From the NCBI GenBank assembly GCA_900554855.1, contig USIZ01000021.1:1-10722 (forward strand): DNA of 10,722 nt, read 5' to 3'. The notes beneath the pieces were generated by a model. It saw only the letters and a program-made list of their open reading frames with translations. It did no database searches and was not told the origin of the DNA. Shown one piece after another: positions 1-5,751 of this stretch; the first letter of the stretch is position 1, and each line of letters begins with the position of its first letter. This stretch comes from an uncultured Eubacteriales bacterium (GTDB taxonomy: Bacteria; Bacillota; Clostridia; Oscillospirales; Oscillospiraceae). The translations under genes and the position numbers were made by a program.

Positions 1-769
1 TTTCTTCGCGGCCGGTGACGTTGCCCGCCTCGATCAGGTCGGCCATGGTGGAGGAGAACAGCTCGGAGTGGATGCCCAGATCGTTTTTCTCCTTCAGATA
101 CTCGCCCACGGCGTCGGGCAGACCACCGATGCCCAGCTGGATGCAGTCGCCGTCGTGGATCAGATCGGCCACATAGCGGCCGATCTTGTGGTCCATCTCC
201 GAGGGCACCGAGCGGGGGATGGTAAAGATGGGCTTTTCGGAGATAAAGAAGGAGGTGACCCGCTTCAGCGGGATCTCCAGTCCGCCCCGGACCCGGCGGA
301 AATTGGGGTTGACCTCCAGGATGACCTTGTCCGCGCAGGCAAAGGCCTCCTCTTCAAACATCTTGCAGTAGGGGATCTGGAAGGAGCCGTCCTCCATGTC
401 CGCCACCTGCGCCACAAACACGTTGTTGGGCTTGAAGGCCACCCGCTCCGCCATGTAATTGTGCAGGTCGGAGGGGATGTAGGACGCGATGCCCAGCTCA
501 TGGCCCTCCCGCATGTTCTTGGCGTAGAAGTGGCCGACGGTCATGACGTGGCCCTTTGTGGCCGGGTCGCGCAGATATTCATATTCATTGTCCTTGCTCT
601 TGATGACGGTCACGTCGCGGAGCCGGGGGACGATCTCGGTGAAGTGGCTCAGAAACTCTGTGGGCTCCGTGGCCACGCCGGAGACGGCGATGGTGTCCCC
701 GCTCTCGATCAGCGCAAGGCACTCCTCCAGGGAGTGCTTCTTCATTTTATACACATCTTCGTAACGCAT
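1..769 (-). CDS. Acetyl-CoA hydrolase/transferase family CoA-transferase (butyryl- or 4-hydroxybutyrate-CoA:acetate type), partial
   Basis: The gene starts at ATG 769 and leaves the window at base 1, giving 256 residues of a family that is usually about 430-450 aa, so the C-terminal part is missing. It opens with a GDTIAVSGVATEP stretch (residues 24-36), typical of the first CoA-transferase domain. Residues 212-221 read LGIGGLPDAV, followed by LGIHSE, whose glutamate (E236) sits where the family has its catalytic Glu that carries the CoA thioester. Family members move CoA between acetate and butyrate, 4-hydroxybutyrate or similar short acyl groups in the cytoplasm, often as the last step of butyrate fermentation; the acyl substrate cannot be fixed from this fragment. 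A GAGGA ribosome site lies 7 bases before the ATG (minus strand). The gene is divergent from a LysR regulator, its likely controller. Confidence 0.9.
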   Translation of the reverse strand, partial: MRYEDVYKMKKHSLEECLALIESGDTIAVSGVATEPTEFLSHFTEIVPRLRDVTVIKSKDNEYEYLRDPATKGHVMTVGHFYAKNMREGHELGIASYIPSDLHNYMAERVAFKPNNVFVAQVADMEDGSFQIPYCKMFEEEAFACADKVILEVNPNFRRVRGGLEIPLKRVTSFFISEKPIFTIPRSVPSEMDHKIGRYVADLIHDGDCIQLGIGGLPDAVGEYLKEKNDLGIHSELFSSTMADLIEAGNVTGREE

Positions 770-783
770 AGTCATTCCTCACT

Positions 784-876
784 TTATCGCAGAATCGGCC
801 CGTCCTGTTTGCGCAGTTCGTGCTCAGACAGGGGATCAGCCGCGGCGGGTGCGGTCAGCCGGTGCGCCATTCCCAT
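784..876 (-). CDS. Possible 30-aa leader ORF ahead of the CoA-transferase
   Basis: On the minus strand, between the A+T-rich promoter region and the CoA-transferase, an ATG at 876 opens 30 codons ending in TAA 14 bases before the CoA-transferase start. The peptide begins MGMAHRLTAPAAADPLSE and is unrecognised. In-frame alternative starts are GTG at 882 and ATG at 870. The ribosome site is weak (an AGGCGGA-like stretch). It could be a leader peptide, the remnant of an older gene, or simply open sequence in a G+C-rich 5' leader. Only position and openness support it. Confidence 0.2.
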   Translation of the reverse strand: MGMAHRLTAPAAADPLSEHELRKQDGPILR

Positions 877-924
877 CCGCACCGCTTCCGCCTGCCCCGC
901 CGGGCCGGAGCGTATATTAATTTT

Positions 925-955
925 ATCATACTATTTCTAGGATAACACGTCTCAA
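925..955 (-). promoter_or_regulatory. Candidate promoter for the CoA-transferase
   Basis: Read on the minus strand, TTGAGA (955-950) is followed by TATGAT (930-925) with a 19-bp spacer, inside the only A+T-rich stretch between the divergent genes. The spacer is longer than ideal, so an activator such as the divergent LysR protein would fit. It would give a 5' leader of about 145 bases. Confidence 0.35.
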
Positions 956-987
956 ATTTCAGTTCCAATATCCATTTTCACAGTTTT

Positions 988-1003
988 CTTATAGCCAAAT
1001 AAG
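988..1003. promoter_or_regulatory. Candidate LysR-type regulator binding site (T-N11-A dyad)
   Basis: CTTAT-N6-ATAAG is a perfect 5-bp dyad containing T990-N11-A1002, the general recognition form of LysR-type regulators. It overlaps the proposed -35 of the lysR promoter (992-997), as expected for autorepression, and lies about 70-85 bp upstream of the proposed CoA-transferase start point, a usual position for activation. Assignment rests on motif shape and position only. Confidence 0.42.
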
Positions 1004-1020
1004 CATAACAGAGGTATAAT
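992..1020 (+). promoter_or_regulatory. Promoter of the LysR gene
   Basis: A perfect -10 TATAAT (1015-1020) stands 17 bp after TAGCCA (992-997), a 4-of-6 match to the -35 consensus. Transcription would begin near 1027, about 30 bases before the lysR start. Confidence 0.55.
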
Positions 1021-1057
1021 AAAGCTCATACAACGACCATTCCGGGAGGCGATCAGA

Positions 1058-1987
1058 ATGACTTCGTTACAGATCCAATACTTTCTCAAGGTGGCTGACT
1101 GCATGAGCTTTTCCCAGGCGGCGGACGAGCTCTATGTCTCCCAGCCCTCGGTGAGCCGCCAGATCCAGCAGCTGGAGCACGAGCTGGGCTGCGCCCTCTT
1201 TGACCGCTCCCGTAAGAACGCCATCAGCCTGACTCCGGCGGGCATGGTGTTCCGGGACAGCTTCCGCCGCTCGCTGCGGGGCTTTGAGGAGGCCAAAGCG
1301 ACCGCCCGGGAGCTGGCCGAGAACGAGACGCTCCCCCTCCGGGTCGGCATCGGGCAGGACTGGGACCTCACGGAGTCGCTGCTGCGCTTTCAGGAGCAGG
1401 TGCGCCTGCACTATCCCCAGGCTAAGCTCTACTTTGAAAACAACACCTTTTTGCAGCTGCGCAATCAGGTGGAGTCCGGCCAGCTGGACGTGATCCTGTG
1501 CACCAAGTCCAGCCTTCAGAACTTTGACCATCTGGAGGTGGTGGAGGTGGGCGCGCTGGAGAGCCGGGCCTACGTCCGCCGGGGTCTGCTTCGCCCTGCG
1601 GATGAACCGCTGACCTTCAGCGACTTCAAGGGGCACGACCTGCTTATGCTCCCCGACGAGGAGGCCCCCCTCAGCATGGAGATCGTCCAGCTCCAGTTTC
1701 TCGCCCGCCAGATCAAGGTGAACCCCCGGCACCTGCCCAACCGCTCCACCATCTATCAGGCGGTGCTCATGGGGCAGGGCTTTACCGTGTTTGACGAGCA
1801 TATGTGGTTCGGCTCCGACCCACGGCTCGCCTTTCTCCGGCTCAACGACGTCATTCCCATCTGCATCGTCTGGCACAGCCGCAACCAGAACCCCCTGATC
1901 CGCCTCTTTGCCGACACCGTCACCCGGGCGCTGCAGGAGGAGCGGCAGAGAGCTGAAGATTCCGACCCCGCGCCCGCGTTATCCTGA
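1058..1987 (+). CDS. LysR-family transcriptional regulator
   Basis: A 309-aa protein, the usual LysR length. Residues 1-60 form the winged helix-turn-helix: FSQAADELYVSQPSVSRQI (18-36) followed by LEHELGCALFDRS is the family signature. Residues about 90-295 fit the periplasmic-binding-protein-like effector domain. The start is clear, with GGGAGG 8 bases upstream of ATG 1058. The gene is divergent from the CoA-transferase and shares a 288-bp intergenic region with it, so it likely controls that gene and itself; the effector is unknown but could be a fermentation intermediate. It ends 15 bp before the response regulator, so it probably also leads a four-gene operon, an unusual pairing of a LysR protein with a two-component system. 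Confidence 0.93.
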   Translation: MTSLQIQYFLKVADCMSFSQAADELYVSQPSVSRQIQQLEHELGCALFDRSRKNAISLTPAGMVFRDSFRRSLRGFEEAKATARELAENETLPLRVGIGQDWDLTESLLRFQEQVRLHYPQAKLYFENNTFLQLRNQVESGQLDVILCTKSSLQNFDHLEVVEVGALESRAYVRRGLLRPADEPLTFSDFKGHDLLMLPDEEAPLSMEIVQLQFLARQIKVNPRHLPNRSTIYQAVLMGQGFTVFDEHMWFGSDPRLAFLRLNDVIPICIVWHSRNQNPLIRLFADTVTRALQEERQRAEDSDPAPALS

Positions 1988-2002
1988 AGGAGAGATCACA
2001 GA

Positions 2003-2698
2003 ATGGGAGGAACTGCCGTGTATCGAGTCTATATCGTCGAAGATGACGCCGTCATCGCCAGCCGGATCCAACGCCACATCCGCTCCTGGGGGCTGGATGC
2101 GGTGTGCGCCGAGGATTTTCAGCATATTCTGGAGGAGTTCCGCCGCGTTCAGCCCCAGGTGGTGCTGATGGACATCTCGCTCCCCTTCTTCAACGGCTAT
2201 CACTGGTGTCAGGAGATCCGCCGGGAATCCAAGGTACCTGTCGTTTTTCTGTCCTCCATGTCGGACAATATGAACATCGTCATGGCCATGAACATGGGCG
2301 GCGACGACTTTATTGCCAAGCCCTTTGACCTGAACGTGCTCACTGCGAAATTGCAGGCCATTCTCCGCCGGTGCTATGACTTCTCCGTCCAGTCCCCGGC
2401 GCTGACCTATGGGGGCGTGACGCTGGATCCGTCGGAGGCCAGTCTGAGTTACGGCGGCGTGACCCTGGAGCTCAGCCGAAATGACTACCGCATCCTGCTC
2501 ACCCTGATGGAGCGGGCGGGGCAGGTGGTCAGCCGCGAAAAGCTGATGGAGCGGCTGTGGGAGACGGACAGCTTTGTGGACGAAAACACCCTGACCGTCA
2601 ACATCGGCCGCCTGCGCAAAAAGCTGGAGTCCATTGGCCTTAGTGGCTTTATCGTCACCCGCAAGGGCATGGGCTATGCATTGAAGGGGGCGGAATGA
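2003..2698 (+). CDS. OmpR/PhoB-family response regulator (BceR-like)
   Basis: The receiver domain covers residues about 6-120, with the acidic pair E13-D14-D15, phosphoacceptor D57 (VVLMDISLP), the conserved Ser around 84-85 and K106 (AKPF). The C-terminal half is a winged helix DNA-binding domain with the typical VSREKLMERLW and ENTLTVNIGRLRKKL stretches. It should be phosphorylated by the kinase encoded two genes downstream and then bind target promoters. Two starts are possible: ATG 2003, with AAGGAG 10 bases upstream, or in-frame GTG 2018, with GGGAGG only 7 bases upstream. The GTG gives a start directly before the first receiver strand (YRVYIVEDD) and may be the real one. The stop overlaps the next gene by ATGA. 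Confidence 0.93.
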   Translation: MGGTAVYRVYIVEDDAVIASRIQRHIRSWGLDAVCAEDFQHILEEFRRVQPQVVLMDISLPFFNGYHWCQEIRRESKVPVVFLSSMSDNMNIVMAMNMGGDDFIAKPFDLNVLTAKLQAILRRCYDFSVQSPALTYGGVTLDPSEASLSYGGVTLELSRNDYRILLTLMERAGQVVSREKLMERLWETDSFVDENTLTVNIGRLRKKLESIGLSGFIVTRKGMGYALKGAE

Positions 2699-3018
2699 TG
2701 GCCACATCTCAGAGCTATCACGACTACATCCTCGACCAGTTCCGCCTGGCCGAGGGGATCAGCACCCGAAAGATGATGGGCGAATATGTCCTCTATGTAC
2801 AGGGGCGGGTCATGGGCGGACTCTATGACGACCGGCTCATAGTCAAGCCCACCGCCGCCGCCCGGGCGCTGCTGCCCGACGCGCCCGAGGAGCCGCCCTA
2901 TCCCGGGGCCAAGCCCCTGCTCGTTGCGCAGCCGGACGATCCGGAGCTGCTGGCCGCGCTGGCGGAGCGGATGACGCCAGAATTAGAGGTACCTCGCAAA
3001 AAGAAGGTGGGCAGATGA
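2695..3018 (+). CDS. TfoX N-terminal-domain protein
   Basis: A 107-aa protein made almost only of a TfoX N-terminal domain: GISTRKMMGEYVLY, then GGLYDDRLIVKPT, then a PGAKP region and a basic tail (PRKKKVGR). Stand-alone proteins of this kind are common in Firmicutes and annotated TfoX/Sxy-like; TfoX/Sxy promotes competence in Proteobacteria, but the role of the short forms is not established, so no competence function is claimed. The gene overlaps the response regulator stop (ATGATG, so translation may begin at 2695 or 2698) and the kinase start (ATGA at 3015). This coupling means it is made together with the two-component proteins and suggests a role in that response. Confidence 0.85.
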   Translation: MMATSQSYHDYILDQFRLAEGISTRKMMGEYVLYVQGRVMGGLYDDRLIVKPTAAARALLPDAPEEPPYPGAKPLLVAQPDDPELLAALAERMTPELEVPRKKKVGR

Positions 3019-4004
3019 AGCTGTTCTTCCGCTACCTCCGGGACCGGTACGCCGCCCTGCTGGTCGTGGCGCTGTGCCTTGGCATCTGCGCCGTGGTGTT
3101 TGCTCTGCTCCGGCTGCCCGTCTCTGCGGTGGGCTATGCCGCTCTGCTGTGCGGCGCCGTGGCGGCGGTCTGGTTGACCGTGGGCTTTCTCCGCTATCTG
3201 GCCCGCCACCGCCAACTCGTCAAGCTGCAATGCGAGATCGCGCTGACGCTGGAGCACCTGCCGGAGCCAGGGACGCTGACAGATGCGGACTATCAGGCCC
3301 TTCTGCGCACGCTGGACGGCGAGCGCAGGGCGCTGGAGGAGGATCAGCAGACCCGCTATCGGGACATGATGGAGTATTACACCACCTGGGCGCACCAGAT
3401 CAAGACACCCATCGCCGCCATGCGGCTTATTTTGCAGGACGAGGACTCCGACCAGAGCCGCCTGCTGGGGGAGGAATTGCAGCGGGTGGAGCAGTACGCG
3501 GACATGGTGCTGGGCTATCTGCGCCTGGACGGCGACGGCAATGACTTTGTGCTTCGCCGGTGCGGGCTGGACGCCATCGTGCGCCCCGCCGTGCGCCGCT
3601 ATGCGGGCCAGTTCATCCGCCGGAGGCTGAAGCTGACCTATGACGTTCCGGACTGCCGGGTACTAACAGACGAGAAGTGGCTCCGGTTCGTCATCGAGCA
3701 GGTGCTGTCCAACGCGCTGAAATATACCCGCTCCGGCGGCGTGACCATCACGCTGGAGCCGGAGCGCATGCTGGTCATTGCGGACACCGGCATCGGCATC
3801 GCCCCGGAGGATCTGCCCCGGGTCTTTGAGCGGGGCTTCACCGGTGCCAACGGCCACGCCGATCAGCGCTCCAGCGGCATCGGCCTCTACCTCTGCCGCC
3901 GCATCATGACCAAGCTGGGCCACCGCATCACCATTGAGTCCACCCCCGGCAAAGGCACCCGGGTGCGCCTCGATTTAAAGGAAGCGGAGCTGGAAGTGGA
4001 GTAA
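3015..4004 (+). CDS. Sensor histidine kinase, BceS-like intramembrane-sensing type
   Basis: A 329-aa kinase. Two hydrophobic helices (about 12-33 and 38-60) are joined by only a few residues, so there is almost no extracellular sensor, as in BceS/GraS-type kinases that sense antimicrobial peptides through a partner ABC transporter. H127 in HQIKTPIAAMRL is the phosphorylated histidine; the N box (N233 in SNALKY), G1 box (DTGIGI, 257-262), F box (FERGFTG) and G2 box (SSGIGLYL) are all present, so it looks active. It is translationally coupled to the TfoX-domain gene by ATGA overlap and should phosphorylate the response regulator at 2003. The expected transporter genes are not found downstream. 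Confidence 0.92.
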   Translation: MKLFFRYLRDRYAALLVVALCLGICAVVFALLRLPVSAVGYAALLCGAVAAVWLTVGFLRYLARHRQLVKLQCEIALTLEHLPEPGTLTDADYQALLRTLDGERRALEEDQQTRYRDMMEYYTTWAHQIKTPIAAMRLILQDEDSDQSRLLGEELQRVEQYADMVLGYLRLDGDGNDFVLRRCGLDAIVRPAVRRYAGQFIRRRLKLTYDVPDCRVLTDEKWLRFVIEQVLSNALKYTRSGGVTITLEPERMLVIADTGIGIAPEDLPRVFERGFTGANGHADQRSSGIGLYLCRRIMTKLGHRITIESTPGKGTRVRLDLKEAELEVE

Positions 4005-4169
4005 ATGACCCAACCTTACAAAACTGTTAGGTGCTTGGACGCTGTTTTTTGCTATCTCATAATGTGTTTCCTTGCGAAATTTGTTGAAATCTCTGCGCTT
4101 TTCAGAACTTTTATTTCATATCTGTGTACCCTTATCACATACTGTTTTCCCTGTAAAGGGTATGAATAA
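4005..4169 (+). pseudogene. Possible 5' stub of a gene coupled to the kinase, cut by the mobile element
   Basis: An ATG follows the kinase stop codon directly (TAA 4002-4004, ATG 4005-4007), the arrangement expected for a translationally coupled next gene. The frame begins MTQPYKTVRCL and runs 54 codons, but after about ten codons it passes into A+T-rich, Cys/Phe/Tyr-rich sequence unlike its neighbours. My reading is that only the first few codons are original and that element DNA replaced the rest. A chance ORF is equally possible. Confidence 0.3.
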
Positions 4170-4174
4170 GGGTA
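4127..4174. repeat. Imperfect 48-bp inverted repeat
   Basis: TACCCTTAT (4127-4135) pairs with ATAAGGGTA (4166-4174), and after a small interruption CATAC (4138-4142) pairs with GTATG (4160-4164). The apex holds a second small dyad, CCC/GGG. There is no clear T-run, so a protein-binding or end-of-element site is as likely as a terminator of the kinase operon. Confidence 0.5.
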
Positions 4175-4191
4175 TTCCACGGGCCGATGAT

Positions 4192-4206
4192 GTGGGCAGT
4201 GCCCAC
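4192..4206. repeat. 15-bp perfect palindrome
   Basis: GTGGGCA-G-TGCCCAC, 7-bp arms about a single central base, in noncoding sequence 17 bp after the 4127-4174 dyad. The form suits a homodimeric regulator operator. Confidence 0.45.
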
Positions 4207-4217
4207 CACACCGCGCC

Positions 4218-4244
4218 GATGACCTCGGTCTAACCGTGGTCATC
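4218..4244. repeat. 27-bp dyad with one mismatch
   Basis: GATGACC-T-CGGT, a CTA centre, then ACCG-T-GGTCATC: 11 paired positions and one T:T mismatch. It is the third strong dyad within 120 bp. It could be a hairpin, an operator or part of the element terminus. Confidence 0.45.
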
Positions 4245-4439
4245 TACAACGTGGAGCGGGAGGGGCCGCCGGTCAGCCGGACACACTCCGCCCACCGGGG
4301 AGGACAGGCCGCCGGGTGTTGACCGGCCGGCACTCTGATACCGGGCAGACAGGCCCACGGCGACGGAGATCAGAGGGCAAACCGGCCGCAATAGGGGCAA
4401 ATACCGGACAGACTCACCCGCTCCAACCTGCTTTTTCTT
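4245..4439. other. Noncoding G+C-rich stretch, nothing recognised
   Basis: No convincing gene is found on either strand. It contains scattered short dyads such as CCGGTCA (4269-4275) against TGACCGG (4320-4326). A block with GGAGATCAG and ACCCGCTCC partly resembles sequence at about 4744-4778. Confidence 0.3.
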
Positions 4440-4640
4440 CTGTTTTATCCTATAAATAGCCCATTTTCAGGGCACTTTCTGGCACCCCTCGCGTGCGCGC
4501 GATAAGATGAATCTTTCTGCAAAAAACGCCCAAACCACCACCCCCTCCCGCCTTTTCGGCCTACGGGGGTAAATCGGCGCTGGACGGCGCAGGAGCGCCG
4601 CAGGAGGGTACCGGGGGCACCCTCCCCACCCCATCAGCGG
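4440..4640. other. Candidate oriT-like region
   Basis: A noncoding stretch with an A+T-rich block (4441-4470), the alternating purine-pyrimidine run GCGTGCGCGC (4491-4500), then three nested or adjacent dyads: CCCCC/GGGGG (4541-4569), GGCGCT/AGCGCC (4576-4599) and GGAGGGT/ACCCTCC (4603-4625). From memory this kind of sequence is found ahead of MobC/relaxase genes in clostridial mobilizable elements, but no relaxase gene lies nearby and I cannot point to a nick site. It could equally be an unrelated structured region. Confidence 0.3.
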
Positions 4641-4754
4641 GCGGGCATTGGCCGCTATTATGTCGGTTTATTACAACGCACTGCGCAGAAATGCCCGACA
4701 CTCTGGCCACGCTGGACGGGGACACCCTGCCCCGCGTAGGCGGTGGAGATCAGC

Positions 4755-4778
4755 GGAGCGGGACACTGCACCCGCTCC
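4755..4778 (-). terminator. Hairpin after the 145-aa gene, possible terminator
   Basis: GGAGCGGG (4755-4762) pairs perfectly with CCCGCTCC (4771-4778) around an 8-base loop. In minus-strand direction it begins 15 bases after the stop codon of the 145-aa gene. There is no following T-run on the minus strand, so it may be an RNA-end hairpin or a weak terminator. The left arm carries one copy of the dispersed GAGCGGGAC word. Confidence 0.4.
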
Positions 4779-4793
4779 TTTCCTATTTCCGTG

Positions 4794-5231
4794 CTAGGAT
4801 ATACTAGGATTTTCTAGCGCTCCGGCCTGTTCCGCGTCTCTCCACGCCTTCCGCACACGGCCCCACAGCTTAAACGTCCATGTGTCTGTCCGCTCCAATT
4901 TCTCCGCCGTCTGTTTCCATGTCAGACCATCGAGGAAACGCAGACGCAAAGCGGCACGGGTCAGAGCATCCGGTACGGCGTCGATGATCCGGCCCACTTC
5001 AAGGCGCTGGGCGGCCAGCTCATCAAGCCGCCGGGCGTATTCGGCCCCCAGTTCGGCCAGCTTCAGGGCGTGGCGCTCCATGCGGCGGCCGTCACCGGCC
5101 CCGCCGGGTACCAGACTGTAAAAGGCGGTCACGGACTCCGCACGGGCGCGGCATTCCTCCAGCTCTTCCCCCAGCCTGTCAAGCTCCCGCATGGCGTCCT
5201 GATAGGCTTGCAGCTTATCCTCATTCATCAT
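4794..5231 (-). CDS. Sigma-region-4-like / DUF1492-type phage regulator
   Basis: A 145-aa protein. Residues 1-85 are charged and predicted helical (coiled-coil-like, with repeated EL, LE and AE segments). The C-terminal part, ALRLRFLDGLTWKQTAEKLE then RVRKAW (about 91-130), is a helix-turn-helix resembling sigma-70 region 4 and the DUF1492/ArpU-type proteins common in Firmicutes phages, where they act late in transcription. A GGGGAG site lies 9 bases before ATG 5231; ATG 5228 is a close alternative. It is the last gene of the element before the noncoding tail and may control transcription of element or helper genes. The exact family name is uncertain; the DNA-binding reading is fairly safe. 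Confidence 0.75.
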   Translation of the reverse strand: MMNEDKLQAYQDAMRELDRLGEELEECRARAESVTAFYSLVPGGAGDGRRMERHALKLAELGAEYARRLDELAAQRLEVGRIIDAVPDALTRAALRLRFLDGLTWKQTAEKLERTDTWTFKLWGRVRKAWRDAEQAGALENPSIS

Positions 5232-5379
5232 TGCGTCCCGCTCCCCTCAATGGTACAATAGTTCTAGTTTCCTCCCTTGGAGCGGGACAGCTCCGCCGAG
5301 TCTGGTGCGTACTGACACCGGCCCGGCTTTTCTCTTTTTCGGCGGGGTTTACCTCTCCCGCCAATCCGGGGCGGGCTTT

Positions 5380-5535
5380 TCATGCCTGCCCGCCGTCCTT
5401 CTCATCCGTCCAGCTCCGCGCAGGCCGGGAGACAATGGGCCGGTTTGCGAACCGCATGGCCCGGGCATAAGGTGGCAAGCTGCGGACGATCCCGCCCCGG
5501 CTGATGGCCTTGGTGCACTTCTTCTTTTTCTTCAT
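5380..5535 (-). CDS. Small basic protein, unknown function
   Basis: A 51-aa ORF with a good AAAGGAG site 10 bases before ATG 5535. It starts MKKKKKCTKAISRGG and stays strongly basic (Lys/Arg-rich, few acidic residues until the end, SWTDEKDGGQA), which suggests nucleic-acid binding. I do not recognise a family. It stands directly after the repeat array on the minus strand: the 16-bp inverted repeat 5557-5572/5599-5614 lies immediately upstream of its ribosome site, so its expression may respond to whatever binds the array. About 148 bp separate it from the 145-aa gene. Confidence 0.6.
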   Translation of the reverse strand: MKKKKKCTKAISRGGIVRSLPPYARAMRFANRPIVSRPARSWTDEKDGGQA

Positions 5536-5556
5536 GGTGTAGATCTCCTTTCACTG

Positions 5557-5748
5557 TTTAACTGGTTCACTTGACCTCTTTACCGTCAGAGAGACAGAAA
5601 GTGAACCAGTTAAAATTTTTCTTAGAGCCGCAAGGGCTTTTTAATTTGACCAGGTGGTCAAGTTAAAGCCTATTACCTGTTTAACTAGACCAGGTGGTCA
5701 AGTTAAAAAAATTCTTATATACCAATGGATTGAGCTTTAACTAGACCA
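5557..5748. repeat. Array of seven 13-bp repeats in alternating orientation; candidate replication origin or operator array
   Basis: A 13-bp unit of the form TTTAAYTNGNNCA occurs at 5557-5569 (forward), 5602-5614 (reverse), 5640-5652 (f), 5655-5667 (r), 5680-5692 (f), 5695-5707 (r) and 5736-5748 (f). One unit, at 5640, has TTTAATTTGACCA. Units pair into two near-perfect 28-bp palindromes (5640-5667 and 5680-5707, one mismatch each, central GG), spaced 40 bp centre to centre. A wider inverted pair has 16-bp perfect arms (5557-5572/5599-5614). The intervening sequence is A+T-rich. It follows the RepA-like gene directly, where phage satellites and plasmids often keep iterons, so an origin bound by a replication protein is my preferred reading; a regulator-binding array is the alternative. 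Confidence 0.7.
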
Positions 5749-5751
5749 CTT

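Noticed and set aside
68..940. 290-codon plus-strand ORF
   Set aside because: It is the antisense shadow of the CoA-transferase, has no ribosome site and its protein shows no family pattern.
1067..1876. 269-codon minus-strand ORF opposite the LysR gene
   Set aside because: It lies wholly inside a clear LysR gene; long antisense frames are common in G+C-rich DNA.
4052..4243. 63-codon minus-strand ORF in the noncoding tail
   Set aside because: It crosses all three dyads, lacks a ribosome site and has a composition unlike the neighbouring genes.
5231..5379. Possible 20-30 codon minus-strand ORF between the 51-aa and 145-aa genes (GTG start, ending near 5250)
   Set aside because: No good ribosome site before the GTG, and the sequence is rich in small hairpins; not strong enough to list as a gene.
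5355..5380. Plus-strand terminator CCCGCC/GGCGGG followed by CTTTT
   Set aside because: No rightward gene precedes it, and it overlaps the end of a leftward gene; likely chance.
5640..5707. CRISPR-like array
   Set aside because: Units are palindromic, 13 bp, and alternate in orientation with very short unequal spacing; no cas gene nearby.
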